Source: Enterobacter cancerogenus (GTDB lineage: Bacteria > Pseudomonadota > Gammaproteobacteria > Enterobacterales > Enterobacteriaceae). From it: a DNA stretch of 64,000 bases. Below are positions 27,645 through 37,892 of the stretch, in pieces (within the stretch, counting starts at the first letter, position 1; the number at the start of each line of letters is the position of its first letter). The DNA lies in NCBI GenBank assembly GCA_000773965.1, contig JRUP01000014.1:248001-312000 (forward strand), written 5' to 3'. Below the pieces are notes generated by a model. The model was given only the letters and a program-made list of their open reading frames with translations, searched no databases and was not told the origin of the DNA. A program made the position numbers and the translations under genes.

Positions 27645-30600
27645 AGTTCTTCGCGCTATTTATCCATCGGCCAGTGGCGACCACGCTGCTGACGCTGGCG
27701 ATTGCGCTGGCCGGTATTCTCGGTTTCCGTCTGCTGCCGGTCGCCCCGCTGCCGCAGCTGGATTTCCCGGTGATTGTGATTACCGCTTCGCTGCCCGGTG
27801 CGTCGCCGGAAACCATGGCTGCTTCGGTCGCCACGCCGCTGGAACGTTCGCTGGGGCGCATTGCCGGTGTCAGTGAAATGACCTCCACCAGTTCTCTCGG
27901 CAGCACGCGCGTGATTCTGGTGTTCGATTTTGACCGCGATATCAACGGTGCCGCGCGTGACGTGCAGGCCGCCATCAACGCCGCGCAAAGCCTGTTGCCG
28001 ACCGGCATGCCAAGCCGTCCGACCTATCGCAAAGCCAACCCCTCTGATGCGCCGATCATGATCCTGACGCTGACCTCGGACATTTATAATCCCGGTCAGC
28101 TGTATGATTACGCCTCAACGCAACTGGCGCAGAAGCTGTCGCAGATTCAGGGCGTGGGTGATGTGACCGTGGGCGGCAGTTCATTGCCTGCGGTGCGCGT
28201 CGATCTCAATCCGCAGGCGCTATTTAATCAGGGCGTATCACTGGATGCGGTGCGCACTGCCATCAGCAACGCCAACCAGCGCCGTCCGCAAGGGGCGATT
28301 GATGATGTGCAGCAGCGCTGGCAGGTACGTACCAACGATGAGCTGCAAACCGCCAGCGAATATCAGCCGCTGGTGGTGCATTACAGCAACGGCGCAGCGG
28401 TCCGCCTGAGCGATGTGGCTAACGTGCAGGACTCGGTGCAGGACGTGCGCAACGCCGGGATGACCAATGGTAAACCGGCGGTGCTGCTGGTGGTGCGCAA
28501 ATCGCCGGATGCCAATATCATTGAAACCGTGGATCGCATCCGCAGCGAGATGCCGCTGCTGCATGAGGTGATCCCCGCCGCCATCGATTTACAGATCGCT
28601 CAAGACCGCTCCCCCACCATTCGCGCCTCGCTGCAGGAAGTGGAGCAGTCATTAATGATTGCGGTGGCGCTGGTGATTCTGGTGGTGTTTGTCTTCTTGC
28701 GCGACGGCCGTGCCACCCTGATCCCGGCCGCCGCCGTGCCGGTTTCGCTGATTGGCACCTTTGCCGCCATGTATCTGTGTGGATTCAGCCTCAACAACCT
28801 CTCGCTGATGGCGCTGACCATCGCCACCGGATTTGTCGTCGATGATGCGATTGTGGTGCTGGAAAATATCGCGCGTCACGTTGAAGCAGGGATGAAACCG
28901 CTACAGGCGGCGCTAACCGGCGTGCGCGAAGTGGGCTTTACCGTGCTGTCGATGAGTCTGTCGCTGATTGCCGTGTTCCTGCCGCTGCTAATGCTGGGCG
29001 GCATTATCGGGCGCTTCTTCTCGGAATTTGCCATCACGCTGTCGGTGGCGATCCTCATCTCGCTGTTTATTTCGATTACGTTGACGCCGATGATGTGCGC
29101 CTACCTGCTGAAGCCGCAGGAAAAGCGCAGCCAGCCGCGCACCCGTGGTTTCGCCAAAGTGATGCTGAGCGTGCAAAACGGCTACGCGCGCTCGCTGGGT
29201 TGGGTGCTGAATCATGCCATTTGGGTGCTGATGCTGCTGCTCGCCACCGTCGGGCTGACGGTGTATCTGTTTATCTCGATCCCCAAAACCTTTATGCCGG
29301 AACAAGACACCGGGCGCTTAAACGGTTTTATCTCGGCGGATCAGAGCATTTCGTTCCAGGCGATGCGTGGCAAGCTGCAGGACTTTATGAACATCATCAA
29401 AGCCGATCCGGCGGTGGATAACGTCACTGGCTTTACCGGCGGTTCGCGCACCAACAGCGGGTCGATGTTCGTGTCACTTAAGCCGCTGTCGGAACGCAGT
29501 GAAAACGCGCAGGAGGTGATTGCCCGCCTGCGCACCAAGCTGGCGAAAGAGCCCGGTGCCAACCTGTATCTCAATGCGGTGCAGGATATTCGCATCGGTG
29601 GACGTGAATCTAACGCCAGCTACCAATACAGCCTGCTGTCGGATAATCTCGCCGACCTGCGCGAGTGGGAGCCGAAAATTCGTCAGGCGTTTGCTGCACT
29701 GCCGGAACTGGTGGATGTGAACTCCGATCAGCAGGACAAAGGCAGCGAAATGGATCTGACCTACGATCGGGAAAGCATGGCGCGGCTGGGTATTGAAGTC
29801 TCGGCTGCCAATGCGCTGCTGAACAACGCCTTTGGTCAACGGCAAATCTCCACCATTTACCAGCCGCTGAATCAGTACAAAGTGGTGATGGAAGTCGATC
29901 CGCGCTACACCCAGGATATCAGCGCCCTCGATCAGATGTTCGTGATCAACAGCGATGGCAAAGCCATTCCGCTGAGCTGGTTCGCCAAATGGCAACCAGC
30001 TAACGCGCCGCTGTCGGTCAACCATGAAGGTCTGTCGGCCGCCTCAACGATTTCGTTCAACCTGCCGGAAGGCGTGTCGTTATCTCAGGCTTCGGCGGCC
30101 GTTGAACGCACCATGACGGCACTCGGCGTGCCCTCCAGCGTGCGCGGTAGCTTTGCCGGTACGGCGCAGGTGTTCGAGCAGTCGCAATCCAATCAGCTGT
30201 ATCTGATGCTGGCGGCGATTGCGGCGGTGTATATCGTGCTGGGGATTTTGTATGAGAGCTACGTGCATCCGCTGACCATTCTCTCCACCCTGCCCTCGGC
30301 CGGCGTGGGCGCGCTGCTGGCGCTGGAACTGTTTAATACGCCGTTCAGTTTGATTGCGCTAATAGGGATATTGCTGCTGATTGGCATCGTGAAAAAGAAC
30401 GCCATCATGATGGTGGATTTCGCGCTGGAGGCACAGCGCAATGGCAATCTCAGCGCGCGTGACGCCATTTTCCAGGCCTGCCAGATGCGTTTCCGCCCGA
30501 TTCTGATGACCACGCTTGCAGCGCTGTTTGGCGCAGTGCCGCTGGTGCTGACCAGCGGCGACGGAGCCGAACTGCGTCAACCGCTGGGGATCACCATTGC

Positions 30601-30709
30601 CGGCGGCCTGGTGATGAGCCAGCTACTCACGCTCTACACCACGCCGGTGGTGTTTCTAATGATGGATAAGCTGAGTCGGCGTAAAAAAGCGGCATTGATT
30701 ACCGAATGA
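27641..30709 (+). CDS. mdtC: RND multidrug efflux pump subunit MdtC
   Basis: A 1022-residue RND transporter, partner of MdtB. It starts with GTG at 27641 inside the end of mdtB. Membrane and proton-relay features mirror Mdt[14 protein letters not shown] in TM4, [12 protein letters not shown] and [17 protein letters not shown] in the second half. Length is close to E. coli MdtC (1025). In E. coli mdtD follows directly; here 71 bp and a vapBC pair intervene before mdtD, so the operon is split after this gene. Confidence 0.97.
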   Translation: MKFFALFIHRPVATTLLTLAIALAGILGFRLLPVAPLPQLDFPVIVITASLPGASPETMAASVATPLERSLGRIAGVSEMTSTSSLGSTRVILVFDFDRDINGAARDVQAAINAAQSLLPTGMPSRPTYRKANPSDAPIMILTLTSDIYNPGQLYDYASTQLAQKLSQIQGVGDVTVGGSSLPAVRVDLNPQALFNQGVSLDAVRTAISNANQRRPQGAIDDVQQRWQVRTNDELQTASEYQPLVVHYSNGAAVRLSDVANVQDSVQDVRNAGMTNGKPAVLLVVRKSPDANIIETVDRIRSEMPLLHEVIPAAIDLQIAQDRSPTIRASLQEVEQSLMIAVALVILVVFVFLRDGRATLIPAAAVPVSLIGTFAAMYLCGFSLNNLSLMALTIATGFVVDDAIVVLENIARHVEAGMKPLQAALTGVREVGFTVLSMSLSLIAVFLPLLMLGGIIGRFFSEFAITLSVAILISLFISITLTPMMCAYLLKPQEKRSQPRTRGFAKVMLSVQNGYARSLGWVLNHAIWVLMLLLATVGLTVYLFISIPKTFMPEQDTGRLNGFISADQSISFQAMRGKLQDFMNIIKADPAVDNVTGFTGGSRTNSGSMFVSLKPLSERSENAQEVIARLRTKLAKEPGANLYLNAVQDIRIGGRESNASYQYSLLSDNLADLREWEPKIRQAFAALPELVDVNSDQQDKGSEMDLTYDRESMARLGIEVSAANALLNNAFGQRQISTIYQPLNQYKVVMEVDPRYTQDISALDQMFVINSDGKAIPLSWFAKWQPANAPLSVNHEGLSAASTISFNLPEGVSLSQASAAVERTMTALGVPSSVRGSFAGTAQVFEQSQSNQLYLMLAAIAAVYIVLGILYESYVHPLTILSTLPSAGVGALLALELFNTPFSLIALIGILLLIGIVKKNAIMMVDFALEAQRNGNLSARDAIFQACQMRFRPILMTTLAALFGAVPLVLTSGDGAELRQPLGITIAGGLVMSQLLTLYTTPVVFLMMDKLSRRKKAALITE

Positions 30710-30711
30710 CC

Positions 30712-30738
30712 ATGCTATACACCTTTGCTACATAGCAT
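30712..30738 (+). promoter_or_regulatory. Inverted repeat upstream of vapB, candidate VapBC operator
   Basis: ATGCTAT (30712-30718) and ATAGCAT (30732-30738) form a perfect 7-bp inverted repeat with a 13-bp spacer. It begins directly after the mdtC stop and ends 42 bp before the vapB start. VapB-type antitoxins usually bind such palindromes in their own promoter, and VapC strengthens repression. No clear -10 and -35 pair was located around it. Confidence 0.55.
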
Positions 30739-30780
30739 AAAGCGAGTAAACTTTATCCAGTCACTATGAAGGAGGTTTAT

Positions 30781-31014
30781 ATGTCTCAAGGTACAGTGTT
30801 TACCAATAATCGTACGCAAAACGTGCGTATTCCTGCTGACGTGCGCTTTCCCGACAACGTGAAAAATGTCACGGTGCGTGCGATTGGCAAAGAGCGCATT
30901 CTCACACCAATAGAAAACGCCTGGGATAGCTTTTTCCTCGATGGCCCCAGCGTAAGCGATGATTTTATGAATGAGCGTGCGTCACAGGAGCAATCTGACA
31001 GGGAAGATTTTTAA
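30781..31014 (+). CDS. vapB: VapB-type antitoxin (SpoVT/AbrB fold)
   Basis: A 77-residue protein with an N-terminal swapped-hairpin DNA-binding segment (VFTNNRTQNVRIPADVRFP) and an acidic, probably disordered C-terminus (NERASQEQSDREDF) that should wrap the toxin. Enterobacterial VapB/MvpA antitoxins look the same. The start follows a near-perfect AAGGAGG ribosome site; an upstream in-frame ATG (30766) lies before that site and is not used. The stop overlaps the vapC start by one base (TAATG). It sits between mdtC and mdtD, with an inverted repeat upstream as likely operator. Confidence 0.9.
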   Translation: MSQGTVFTNNRTQNVRIPADVRFPDNVKNVTVRAIGKERILTPIENAWDSFFLDGPSVSDDFMNERASQEQSDREDF

Positions 31015-31412
31015 TGCATCGCTATATGCTGGATACCAACATCGTTATCTATGTCATCAAACGCCGCCCGATTGAGGTTTTGGAACGCTTTAATGCCAAT
31101 GTCGGGCGCATGGTCATCTCATCGATTACGCTTGCTGAACTCGTTCATGGTGCGGAGAAAAGTGCTTTTCCTGAAAGGAATCTACGCACTGTTGAAGACT
31201 TTATTTCCCGTCTGGACGTACTCAGTTACGACCAAAGGGCAGCATTTCAATACGGCTCGATTCGCGCTGACCTGGAAAAGAAAGGCACACCCATCGGTCT
31301 GAATGATTTACACATTGCTGCACACGCGCGGAGTGAAGCGCTAACACTCATTACCAACAACCTGCGCGAATTTTCACGGGTGAACGGGTTAATCAGCGAA
31401 AACTGGCTTTAA
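31014..31412 (+). CDS. vapC: VapC-type PIN-domain ribonuclease toxin
   Basis: A 132-residue PIN-domain endoribonuclease toxin. The acidic active-site residues fall at Asp7 (MLDTNIVIY), Glu42 (ITLAELVHG) and Asp98 ([10 protein letters not shown]), the same numbers as in Shigella VapC, which cleaves initiator tRNA-fMet in its anticodon stem-loop. The closing [10 protein letters not shown] is also typical. No catalytic residue is missing, so the toxin should be active. It is coupled to vapB by a TAATG overlap and followed 16 bp later by mdtD, so mdtD may be transcribed partly from the vapBC promoter. Confidence 0.93.
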   Translation: MHRYMLDTNIVIYVIKRRPIEVLERFNANVGRMVISSITLAELVHGAEKSAFPERNLRTVEDFISRLDVLSYDQRAAFQYGSIRADLEKKGTPIGLNDLHIAAHARSEALTLITNNLREFSRVNGLISENWL

Positions 31413-31428
31413 TATAACGGTAATCTTC

Positions 31429-32835
31429 ATGAACTCGCAAAACGCCACCGTGCGCTGGCAGCTGTGGATCGTCGCCTTCGGCTTTTTTATGCAGGCGCTG
31501 GATACCACCATCGTCAACACCGCCATCCCTTCAATGGCGCGTGACCTCAATGTCAGCCCACTCAACATGCATTCGGTGATCGTGTCGTATGTGCTGACGG
31601 TGGCCGTGACGTTGCCGATCAGCGGCTGGTTGGCGGACCGCTTTGGCGTGCGTAACATTTTCTTCTGCGCCATTGTGCTGTTTAGCATCGGTTCGCTGCT
31701 GTGCGCCTTCTCCACCTCGCTCGATCAACTGGTGATGGCGCGCGTGGTGCAAGGCATTGGCGGGGCGATGATGGTGCCGGTCGGGCGTTTAACGGTGATG
31801 AAAATTGTGCCGCGCGAGCAGTACATGTCGGCGATGACCTTTGTCACCACACCGGGGCAAATCGGCCCGCTGCTCGGTCCGGCGCTGGGCGGGATTTTGG
31901 TGCAGTACGCCAGCTGGCACTGGATCTTCCTGATTAATATTCCGGTCGGCATTATCGGCGCGATTGCTACGCTAATGCTGATGCCGAATTACACCATGCA
32001 AACCAAGCGCTTCGACTTCCTCGGCTTTGTGCTGCTGGCGGTGGGCATGGCGACTCTAACGCTGGCGCTCGACGGCCAGCGCAGCACCGGCGGTTCTCCG
32101 CTGCTGCTCGGCCTGTTGATTCTGGTCGGCGTGTTCTCCCTGCTGTTTTACCTGATGCACGGCCGCAACAACGACAACGCGCTGTTTAGCCTGAAGCTGT
32201 TCGACAACCGCATTTACTCGATTGGCCTGCTCGGCAGTTTCACCGGACGCATCGGTAGCGGCATGCTGCCCTTTATGACTCCGATCTTTTTGCAGGTGGG
32301 CCTCGGCTACAGCCCGTTCCACGCGGGTTTAATGATGATTCCGATGGTGCTGGGCAATATGGGCACCAAACGCGTGGTGGTGCGCATCGTTAACCTGTTT
32401 GGCTATCGCAATGCGCTGGTCGGGGCGACTATCGCACTGGCGCTAGTGGTGTTGCTGTTTCCGGCCGTGGCGCTGCTCGGCTGGGTGTGGATGCTGCCGG
32501 TGGTCCTGCTGCTGCAGGGGATGGTGAATGCCATCCGCTTCTCCTCGATGAACACCTTAACGCTGAAAGAGTTGCCGGATGATCTGGCTTCGAGCGGCAA
32601 TAGCCTGCTCTCAATGATCATGCAGCTGTCGATGAGTATTGGCGTCACGGTGGCAGGCTTGCTGCTGGGGTCGTTCGCCCACGGTGCCGTGACCAACAGC
32701 GCGGCCGCGCATCAAACCTTTATTTACACCTATCTGTGCATGGCGCTGGTGATTGTGTTGCCAGCGCTGGTGTTCTGGCGCGTACCCAAAGATGTGAGTA
32801 AGAACGTGGATCTCAGAGGCAGGAGAAAAGCATGA
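31429..32835 (+). CDS. mdtD: MFS transporter MdtD
   Basis: A 468-residue inner-membrane transporter of the DHA2-type major facilitator superfamily with about fourteen spans. Motifs include [19 protein letters not shown] in TM1, [11 protein letters not shown] (loop 2-3 motif A) and [14 protein letters not shown] (motif C). Length is close to E. coli MdtD (471). In E. coli it belongs to mdtABCD-baeSR although its role in drug export is unclear. Here it follows vapC by 16 bp and overlaps baeS by four bases (ATGA), so it stays coupled to baeSR rather than to mdtC. Confidence 0.94.
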   Translation: MNSQNATVRWQLWIVAFGFFMQALDTTIVNTAIPSMARDLNVSPLNMHSVIVSYVLTVAVTLPISGWLADRFGVRNIFFCAIVLFSIGSLLCAFSTSLDQLVMARVVQGIGGAMMVPVGRLTVMKIVPREQYMSAMTFVTTPGQIGPLLGPALGGILVQYASWHWIFLINIPVGIIGAIATLMLMPNYTMQTKRFDFLGFVLLAVGMATLTLALDGQRSTGGSPLLLGLLILVGVFSLLFYLMHGRNNDNALFSLKLFDNRIYSIGLLGSFTGRIGSGMLPFMTPIFLQVGLGYSPFHAGLMMIPMVLGNMGTKRVVVRIVNLFGYRNALVGATIALALVVLLFPAVALLGWVWMLPVVLLLQGMVNAIRFSSMNTLTLKELPDDLASSGNSLLSMIMQLSMSIGVTVAGLLLGSFAHGAVTNSAAAHQTFIYTYLCMALVIVLPALVFWRVPKDVSKNVDLRGRRKA

Positions 32836-34223
32836 AGCAGCCGGTGAAACTCGGCATTGGTGCCAAGCTGTTTGTGGCAATTTTTTCCACCTGCATGCTG
32901 GTGATCATCACCATGCACTGGGGCGTGCGTCTCAGCTTTGAGCATGGTTTTGTTGATTACATCAAGAAAGGCAATGAACAGCGTTTAACCCTGTTGAGCG
33001 ATGCGCTGGCGGATCAGTACGAGCAGCATGGCGACTGGGATTTTTTGCGTAACAACGACCGGCTGATTTTCACCATTCTGCGATCGATGGAGCAAAATCC
33101 CGGCAGCAGTACGCAGTTGCCGCCACATGGCTGGCGCACCCAATTCTGGATTATCGATCAGCAGTATAAGGTCTTGTCCGGGCCACACTCGCCGGTGCCG
33201 CCGGAAGGCACGCGGCGCAACATCACCACCAGCACCGGCAAAGTGGTGGGTTGGGTGATCGCCTCGCCCGCTGAACGACTGACGCGCAGCACCGATATCA
33301 ACTTTGATTTGCAACAGCGGCGCACCAGCTGGATGATCGTCACGCTCACTACGCTGCTGGCGGCGCTGGTCACCTGGTTACTGGCGCGCGGCTTATTGGC
33401 CCCGGTAAAGCGGCTGGTGGATGGCACCCATGAACTGGCGGCAGGCAAATTTTCCACACGCGTGGAAGTGGGCAGCAGTGATGAAATCGGCCAGCTGGCG
33501 CGCGATTTTAACCAGCTCGCCAGTTCGCTGGAGAAGAACGAAAGTAACCGCCGCGTCTTTATGGCCGACATCTCCCACGAGCTGCGCACACCGCTGGCGA
33601 TCATGCGCGGTGAGCTGGAAGCGATGCAGGATGGTGTGCGCAAGCTGACGCCGGAGGCCATCACCTCACTGCAGAGTGAAGTGGTGGTGCTGACTAAACT
33701 GGTGGATGATTTGCATCAGCTGTCGCTGTCTGACGCGGGCGCTCTCGCCTACCGTAAACAGCCGGTGGATGTGGTGAATCTGCTGGAAGTAGTGGCAGGC
33801 AGCTTTGGCGAACGCTATCGCAGCCGGGATTTAACCCTCACCCTTGCGCTGCCGACCAAAGCGGAAAGTTTTGGCGATCCGGATCGTTTGATGCAATTGT
33901 TCACCAATCTGCTGGAAAATAGCCTGCGTTATACCGATGCCGGTGGCGAAGTACGGGTCAGCCTGCAGCAACACGGCGACTACTGGCAGTTACGCTTTGC
34001 GGATAGCGCGCCCGGCGTGGACGCTGAACATCAGGCGCATCTTTTTGAGCGATTTTTCCGTGCTGAAAGTTCACGCAATCGCGCCAGCGGCGGCTCTGGA
34101 TTAGGCCTGGCGATCTGTAAAAACATTGTTGAAGCACATAGCGGCAGCATTTCTGCGGAGCACTCTGATTTAGGTGGACTGCAAATCGCGCTAAACTTGC
34201 CGTATGTTCCTCACCAGAAATAG
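32832..34223 (+). CDS. baeS: Envelope-stress sensor histidine kinase BaeS
   Basis: A 463-residue inner-membrane sensor kinase. There are two membrane spans (about residues 11-30 and 165-187) around a periplasmic sensor loop, then a HAMP segment ([16 protein letters not shown]), a HisKA domain with His249 in ISHELRTP, and an ATPase domain with N box [11 protein letters not shown] and G box [12 protein letters not shown]. BaeS responds to envelope damage, indole and other chemicals and phosphorylates BaeR. It overlaps mdtD by four bases and baeR follows three bases after its stop. Confidence 0.96.
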   Translation: MKQPVKLGIGAKLFVAIFSTCMLVIITMHWGVRLSFEHGFVDYIKKGNEQRLTLLSDALADQYEQHGDWDFLRNNDRLIFTILRSMEQNPGSSTQLPPHGWRTQFWIIDQQYKVLSGPHSPVPPEGTRRNITTSTGKVVGWVIASPAERLTRSTDINFDLQQRRTSWMIVTLTTLLAALVTWLLARGLLAPVKRLVDGTHELAAGKFSTRVEVGSSDEIGQLARDFNQLASSLEKNESNRRVFMADISHELRTPLAIMRGELEAMQDGVRKLTPEAITSLQSEVVVLTKLVDDLHQLSLSDAGALAYRKQPVDVVNLLEVVAGSFGERYRSRDLTLTLALPTKAESFGDPDRLMQLFTNLLENSLRYTDAGGEVRVSLQQHGDYWQLRFADSAPGVDAEHQAHLFERFFRAESSRNRASGGSGLGLAICKNIVEAHSGSISAEHSDLGGLQIALNLPYVPHQK

Positions 34224-34226
34224 CTT

Positions 34227-34934
34227 ATGAGCCCGGATAATCACGATCCCCTGATTCTTATTGTTGAAGACGAACCGAAACTGGCGCAGCTGATGATCGA
34301 TTATCTGCAGGCGTCCAACTATCGCACCCACCATATTGCCGATGGCAATGACGTGCTGAACTACGTGCAGCACTCACCGCCGGATTTGATGCTGCTGGAT
34401 TTGATGCTGCCGGGTCGCGATGGCTTAACGCTGTGTCGTGAAATCCGCCGTTTCTCTGAGCTGCCGATCATTATGGTCACCGCGCGCACCGAGGAGATCG
34501 ACCGCCTGCTGGGGCTGGAAATCGGCGCGGATGATTACATCTGCAAACCGTTCAGCCCGCGTGAAGTGGTGGCGCGCGTGAAAACTATTCTGCGCCGCGT
34601 GAAACGTTCGCCGGAAGAGGCGCAACTCGCCTCGCATCTACTGATTGATGAAGGGCGTTTTCAGGCCAGCTGGCGCGAACAGCAACTGGAACTGACGCCT
34701 GCTGAATTCCGCTTGCTGAAAACCCTGGCGCTGGAGCCGGGTAAAGTGTTCTCGCGTGAACAGCTACTGAATCATCTTTATGACGATTATCGCGTGGTCA
34801 CTGACCGCACTATTGATAGCCATATCAAGAATCTGCGTCGCAAGCTGGAAAACCTCGATGCGGAGCAGCCGTTTATTCGTGCGGTGTACGGCATGGGTTA
34901 TCGCTGGGAAGCGGACGTCTGTCGCCTGATGTAG
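34227..34934 (+). CDS. baeR: Response regulator BaeR (OmpR family)
   Basis: A 235-residue transcription factor. The receiver domain has the acidic pair EDE (residues 14-16), phospho-acceptor Asp58 in LLDLMLPG and Lys in CKPFSP. The C-terminal OmpR-type winged helix includes [13 protein letters not shown] and [14 protein letters not shown]. In E. coli it activates mdtABCD, acrD and spy. It is the last gene of the mdt-bae cluster; an inverted repeat (34968-35006) after it may end transcription. Confidence 0.96.
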   Translation: MSPDNHDPLILIVEDEPKLAQLMIDYLQASNYRTHHIADGNDVLNYVQHSPPDLMLLDLMLPGRDGLTLCREIRRFSELPIIMVTARTEEIDRLLGLEIGADDYICKPFSPREVVARVKTILRRVKRSPEEAQLASHLLIDEGRFQASWREQQLELTPAEFRLLKTLALEPGKVFSREQLLNHLYDDYRVVTDRTIDSHIKNLRRKLENLDAEQPFIRAVYGMGYRWEADVCRLM

Positions 34935-34941
34935 CGCTCGC

Positions 34942-34955
34942 TTGATGTAGATCAA
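34942..34955 (+). promoter_or_regulatory. FNR box upstream of trhP
   Basis: TTGAT GTAG ATCAA is an exact match to the FNR consensus TTGAT-N4-ATCAA. A -10 hexamer TACAAT follows at 34979-34984, which puts the predicted start near 34991 and the box centre (34948.5) about 42 bp upstream, the class II activator position. This suggests anaerobic activation of trhP. Confidence 0.75.
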
Positions 34956-34967
34956 TTTACTTCAGCG

Positions 34968-35006
34968 ACGGCCCTGCCTACAATTCCCCACCTTTTGCAG
35001 GGCCGT
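34968..35006 (+). other. Inverted repeat spanning the trhP promoter, possible baeR terminator
   Basis: ACGGCCCTGC (34968-34977) and GCAGGGCCGT (34997-35006) form a perfect 10-bp inverted repeat with a 19-nt loop that holds the TACAAT -10 box. Read-through RNA from baeR could fold into this stem and be terminated, but the tail is only TTTGATG. RNA started at the trhP promoter would lack the left arm. Confidence 0.5.
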
Positions 35007-35073
35007 TTGATGCGGCTCGTGCACCTGCCATCGCCGATGGCATGCTGACCTGACATCAGTGAGAATTCCCTCC

Positions 35074-36441
35074 ATGTTTAAACCCGAACTCCTTTCTCCA
35101 GCGGGATCGCTGAAGAATATGCGCTATGCCTTTGCCTATGGCGCTGACGCGGTGTATGCCGGCCAACCGCGCTACAGCCTGCGCGTGCGTAATAATGAAT
35201 TCACCCACGAAGTGCTGGCTAAGGGCATTGAAGAAGCCCACCAACTGGGCAAGAAATTTTACGTGGTGGTGAACATCGCGCCGCATAACGCCAAGCTGAA
35301 AACCTTTATCCGCGACCTGACGCCGGTGGTGGAGATGCAGCCCGATGCGCTGATTATGTCCGATCCCGGCCTGATTATGCTGGTGCGTGAAGCTTTTCCG
35401 GAGATGCCGATTCATCTATCGGTGCAGGCCAATGCGGTGAACTGGGCGACGGTGAAATTCTGGCAGCAGATGGGGCTGACCCGCGTGATTCTGTCGCGCG
35501 AGCTGTCGCTGGATGAGATTGCTGAGATTCGCCAGCAGGTGCCAGAGATGGAGATCGAGATTTTCGTGCACGGTGCACTGTGCATGGCCTATTCCGGGCG
35601 CTGTTTGCTTTCCGGTTATCTCAACAAGCGCGATCCGAATCAGGGTACCTGTACCAACGCCTGCCGCTGGGAATACAAAGTGGAAGAAGGCAAACCGGAT
35701 GAGGTGGGCAATATTGTCGGCTTCCATCAGCCGGTTGAGGTGCAGGAGCCTACGCTGGGTGTTGGCGCGACGACCGACCGTGTATTCTTGTTAGAAGAGA
35801 AGATGAAGCCCGGTGAAGTGATGAGTGCCTTTGAAGATGAGCACGGCACTTACATCATGAACTCAAAAGATTTGCGCGCGGTGGCACACGTTGAGCGTTT
35901 GAGTCAGATGGGCGTACATTCACTGAAAATTGAAGGCCGCACTAAATCCTTCTACTACTGCGCCCGCACCGCGCAGGTGTATCGTCGCGCCATTGATGAT
36001 GCGGCAGCGGGCAAACCGTTCGATCCGGCGCTGCTGGAGACGCTGGAAGGTTTAGCGCATCGCGGCTATACCGAAGGTTTCCTGCGTCGTCATACGCATG
36101 ACAGTTATCAGAACTATGAACAGGGTTTCTCAGTATCCGAGCGCCAGCAGTTTGTCGGAGAGTTTACCGGTGAGCGTCGCGGCGACTGGGCGCAAGTTGC
36201 CGTGAAGAATAAGTTTTTGCTTGGTGATTCTGTGGAGATCATGACGCCGCAGGGCAACCTGAACTGTACGCTGGAATCGATGCAAAATGATAAAGGCGCA
36301 GCGGTAGATGTCGCGCCGGGAGATGGACATAAGGTGTGGATTCCGGTACCGGAATCGGTGGATCTGGCCTTTGCTTTGCTAATGCGTAATTTCACTGACG
36401 GCAACAGCACCTACGATCCGCACGGAAAAAAGCGCACATAA
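35074..36441 (+). CDS. trhP: tRNA hydroxylation protein TrhP (peptidase U32 family, YegQ)
   Basis: A 455-residue cytoplasmic protein of the U32 family. It is needed for prephenate-dependent, oxygen-independent hydroxylation of uridine 34 in certain tRNAs (first step to cmo5U/mcmo5U). The N-terminus [20 protein letters not shown] is the family start. A cysteine set lies in the central motif [17 protein letters not shown] and GTCTNACRW, probably holding an iron-sulfur cluster. [12 protein letters not shown] near residue 290 is also typical. An in-frame ATA-region start 15 bp upstream is not needed. A perfect FNR box precedes the promoter. CyaR sRNA lies directly downstream, as in E. coli. Confidence 0.95.
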   Translation: MFKPELLSPAGSLKNMRYAFAYGADAVYAGQPRYSLRVRNNEFTHEVLAKGIEEAHQLGKKFYVVVNIAPHNAKLKTFIRDLTPVVEMQPDALIMSDPGLIMLVREAFPEMPIHLSVQANAVNWATVKFWQQMGLTRVILSRELSLDEIAEIRQQVPEMEIEIFVHGALCMAYSGRCLLSGYLNKRDPNQGTCTNACRWEYKVEEGKPDEVGNIVGFHQPVEVQEPTLGVGATTDRVFLLEEKMKPGEVMSAFEDEHGTYIMNSKDLRAVAHVERLSQMGVHSLKIEGRTKSFYYCARTAQVYRRAIDDAAAGKPFDPALLETLEGLAHRGYTEGFLRRHTHDSYQNYEQGFSVSERQQFVGEFTGERRGDWAQVAVKNKFLLGDSVEIMTPQGNLNCTLESMQNDKGAAVDVAPGDGHKVWIPVPESVDLAFALLMRNFTDGNSTYDPHGKKRT

Positions 36442-36460
36442 TGAAAAGAAAGGCGCGAAG

Positions 36461-36476
36461 TTAGAACAGGATCACA
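36461..36476 (+). promoter_or_regulatory. CRP site at the cyaR promoter
   Basis: TTAGA ACAGGA TCACA matches the CRP consensus TGTGA-N6-TCACA in 8 of 10 half-site positions, with a perfect right half. A -10 hexamer TAGAAT (36498-36503) and a predicted start at 36511 place its centre at about -42, the class II position. E. coli CyaR is known to be activated by CRP-cAMP. Confidence 0.7.
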
Positions 36477-36510
36477 GACCGCCGCTGCGCCTCGCTTTAG
36501 AATCCCGCCT

Positions 36511-36598
36511 GCTGCTAACGAGTAACAATAAACAGCAGGTAGTACCAGGAACCACCTCATTCACCCGCCCGGCTCCCCCGTGCGGGTTTTCTTTTTTT
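36511..36598 (+). ncRNA. cyaR: CyaR small regulatory RNA
   Basis: An 88-nt Hfq-type sRNA. The central single-stranded segment GTACCAGGAACCACCTC (36542-36558) is the conserved CyaR core that pairs with target ribosome sites (ompX, luxS, nadE and yqaE in E. coli). The predicted 5' end begins GCTG, as in E. coli CyaR; CTGCT (36512-36516) pairs with AGCAG (36534-36538) as a 5' stem. The 3' end is a terminator: ACCCGC/GCGGGT stem followed by TTTCTTTTTTT. Location between trhP (yegQ) and the next gene matches E. coli. Upstream are a CRP site and TAGAAT -10 box. Confidence 0.92.
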
Positions 36599-36634
36599 CA
36601 TCGCCCGCCGATAAAGTTCCTCGCCCAGCTATGC

Positions 36635-36640
36635 TATAAC
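36635..36640 (+). promoter_or_regulatory. Extended -10 promoter of yegS
   Basis: TGC TATAAC is an extended -10 element (TG one base before the hexamer) 34 bp before the yegS start, just after the CyaR terminator. An AAGGAA ribosome site precedes the ATG. Confidence 0.6.
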
Positions 36641-36673
36641 CTCTGCATCGTATTTCGCCTCAAGGAACTGATT

Positions 36674-37573
36674 ATGCAAAATAAACCACTGACGCTGCTG
36701 ATCCTCAATGGGAAAGGCGCGGGCAATGAAGATTTGCGTGCGGCGGTGAATACGCTGCGCGATGAAGGTTTTAATCTGGCGGTACGCGTGACCTGGGAAA
36801 AGGGCGACGGTGACCGTTACGTGCAGGAAGCGGTGGCGTTGCAGGCTGAGACAGTGGTAGCAGGCGGCGGCGATGGCACCATTAATGAGATCGCCACGGC
36901 GCTGGCGGCAGTGCCTGCAGAGCAGCGTCCAGCACTGGGTATTCTGCCGCTTGGTACGGCCAATGATTTCGCCACCAGCGTGGGGATTCCAGAGGAGATG
37001 GAACCGGCACTGCGTCTGGCGGTGTTGGGTAAAGCCAGCGCGATTGATTTGGCGCGCGTGAATGGCGATCGCTACTTTATCAATATGGCGACCGGCGGCT
37101 TTGGCACGCGTATTACCACGGAGACGCCGGAGAAATTGAAATCGGCTTTAGGCGGCGTGTCCTATTTTATTCATGGTTTGATGCGAGTGGATGCGCTGAA
37201 GCCGGATAGCTGTGAGATCAGCGGTCCGGGATTTGAGTGGCAAGGTGATGCACTGGTGATCGGCATTGGTAATGGTCGTCAGGCAGGTGGCGGACAGAAG
37301 CTGTGTCCGGATGCGTTGATCAATGATGGGCAGCTGAATCTGAGCATCGTCACCGCGCAGGAGTTGTTGCCGACGTTGCTGCATTCGCTGACGCGTAATG
37401 ATGAGAATCCGAATATTGTCTCGGCGCAGTTGCAGTCGCTGAGCATTCGTTCACCGCACGAGATGACGTTCAATCTGGATGGCGAACCGCTGACCGGCAG
37501 CGAATTTGAAATTGAAGTGATGCCAGGCGCGCTGAGCTGCCGCCTGCCGCCGCAGTGCCCGCTACTGGCGTGA
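36674..37573 (+). CDS. yegS: Lipid kinase YegS
   Basis: A 299-residue lipid kinase of the diacylglycerol/sphingosine kinase fold; E. coli YegS has the same length and phosphorylates phosphatidylglycerol in vitro. Visible motifs are [10 protein letters not shown] near the start, the nucleotide loop [16 protein letters not shown] (about residues 62-77), [11 protein letters not shown] (about 95) and TGGFGTRI (about 142). It is preceded by an extended -10 promoter. The downstream 480 bp consist of tandem repeats and a structured element rather than genes. Confidence 0.95.
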   Translation: MQNKPLTLLILNGKGAGNEDLRAAVNTLRDEGFNLAVRVTWEKGDGDRYVQEAVALQAETVVAGGGDGTINEIATALAAVPAEQRPALGILPLGTANDFATSVGIPEEMEPALRLAVLGKASAIDLARVNGDRYFINMATGGFGTRITTETPEKLKSALGGVSYFIHGLMRVDALKPDSCEISGPGFEWQGDALVIGIGNGRQAGGGQKLCPDALINDGQLNLSIVTAQELLPTLLHSLTRNDENPNIVSAQLQSLSIRSPHEMTFNLDGEPLTGSEFEIEVMPGALSCRLPPQCPLLA

Positions 37574-37600
37574 TGTTTGTTGGTTAGAGGCGGGTGAAAT

Positions 37601-37701
37601 GCAGTCTGGATTGCTGGTGGTGATGCAGCCTGGGTTGCTGGTGATAACGCAGTCTGGGTTGCTGGTGATAACGCAGTCTGGGTTGCTGGTGATAACGCAG
37701 T
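37601..37701 (+). repeat. Tandem array of a 24-bp unit leading into structured element copy A
   Basis: Units of the form GATAACGCAGTCTGGGTTGCTGGT repeat about four times. The copies nearest the element are identical and those toward yegS are degenerate (for example GATGCAGCCTGGGTTGCTG). The last unit runs GATAACGCAGTCTGG straight into the left arm of the element's inverted repeat. The same GATAACGC-GTCTGG word begins the array beside copy B. Confidence 0.9.
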
Positions 37702-37892
37702 CTGGGGTCGCTTTGGGGCTGGCGGTCCTCGCGCCGCTGACGCGGTGCCTTCACTTCACTCGTCAGCCGGACGGACCGGCGCAGACGGAACATCCCTGTT
37801 CCGGCTGCGCCTTTCGCCAGCATCCATGCTGGCTCTCCTGGCTTCCTCATTCCGTTCAGCGCTGCGAAATGCCATCCCCAAAGCGACCCCAG
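37702..37892 (+). repeat. Structured intergenic element, copy A
   Basis: A 191-bp element closed by a perfect 17-bp inverted repeat (CTGGGGTCGCTTTGGGG at 37702-37718, its complement at 37876-37892). The core starts CTGGCGGTCCTCGCGCCGC, includes a GCGCCGC-TGAC-GCGGTGC hairpin, a strong composite stem (GGCGCAG, CGGAACA / TGTTCCG, CTGCGCC), a GCCAGCAT-CC-ATGCTGGC hairpin and the conserved CAGCGCTGCGAA. The 30 bp after the right arm are also shared with copy B (26 of 30). Open frames exist on both strands but look like by-products of the hairpins. Family unknown to me; ncRNA, MITE-like element or other is open. Confidence 0.85.
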
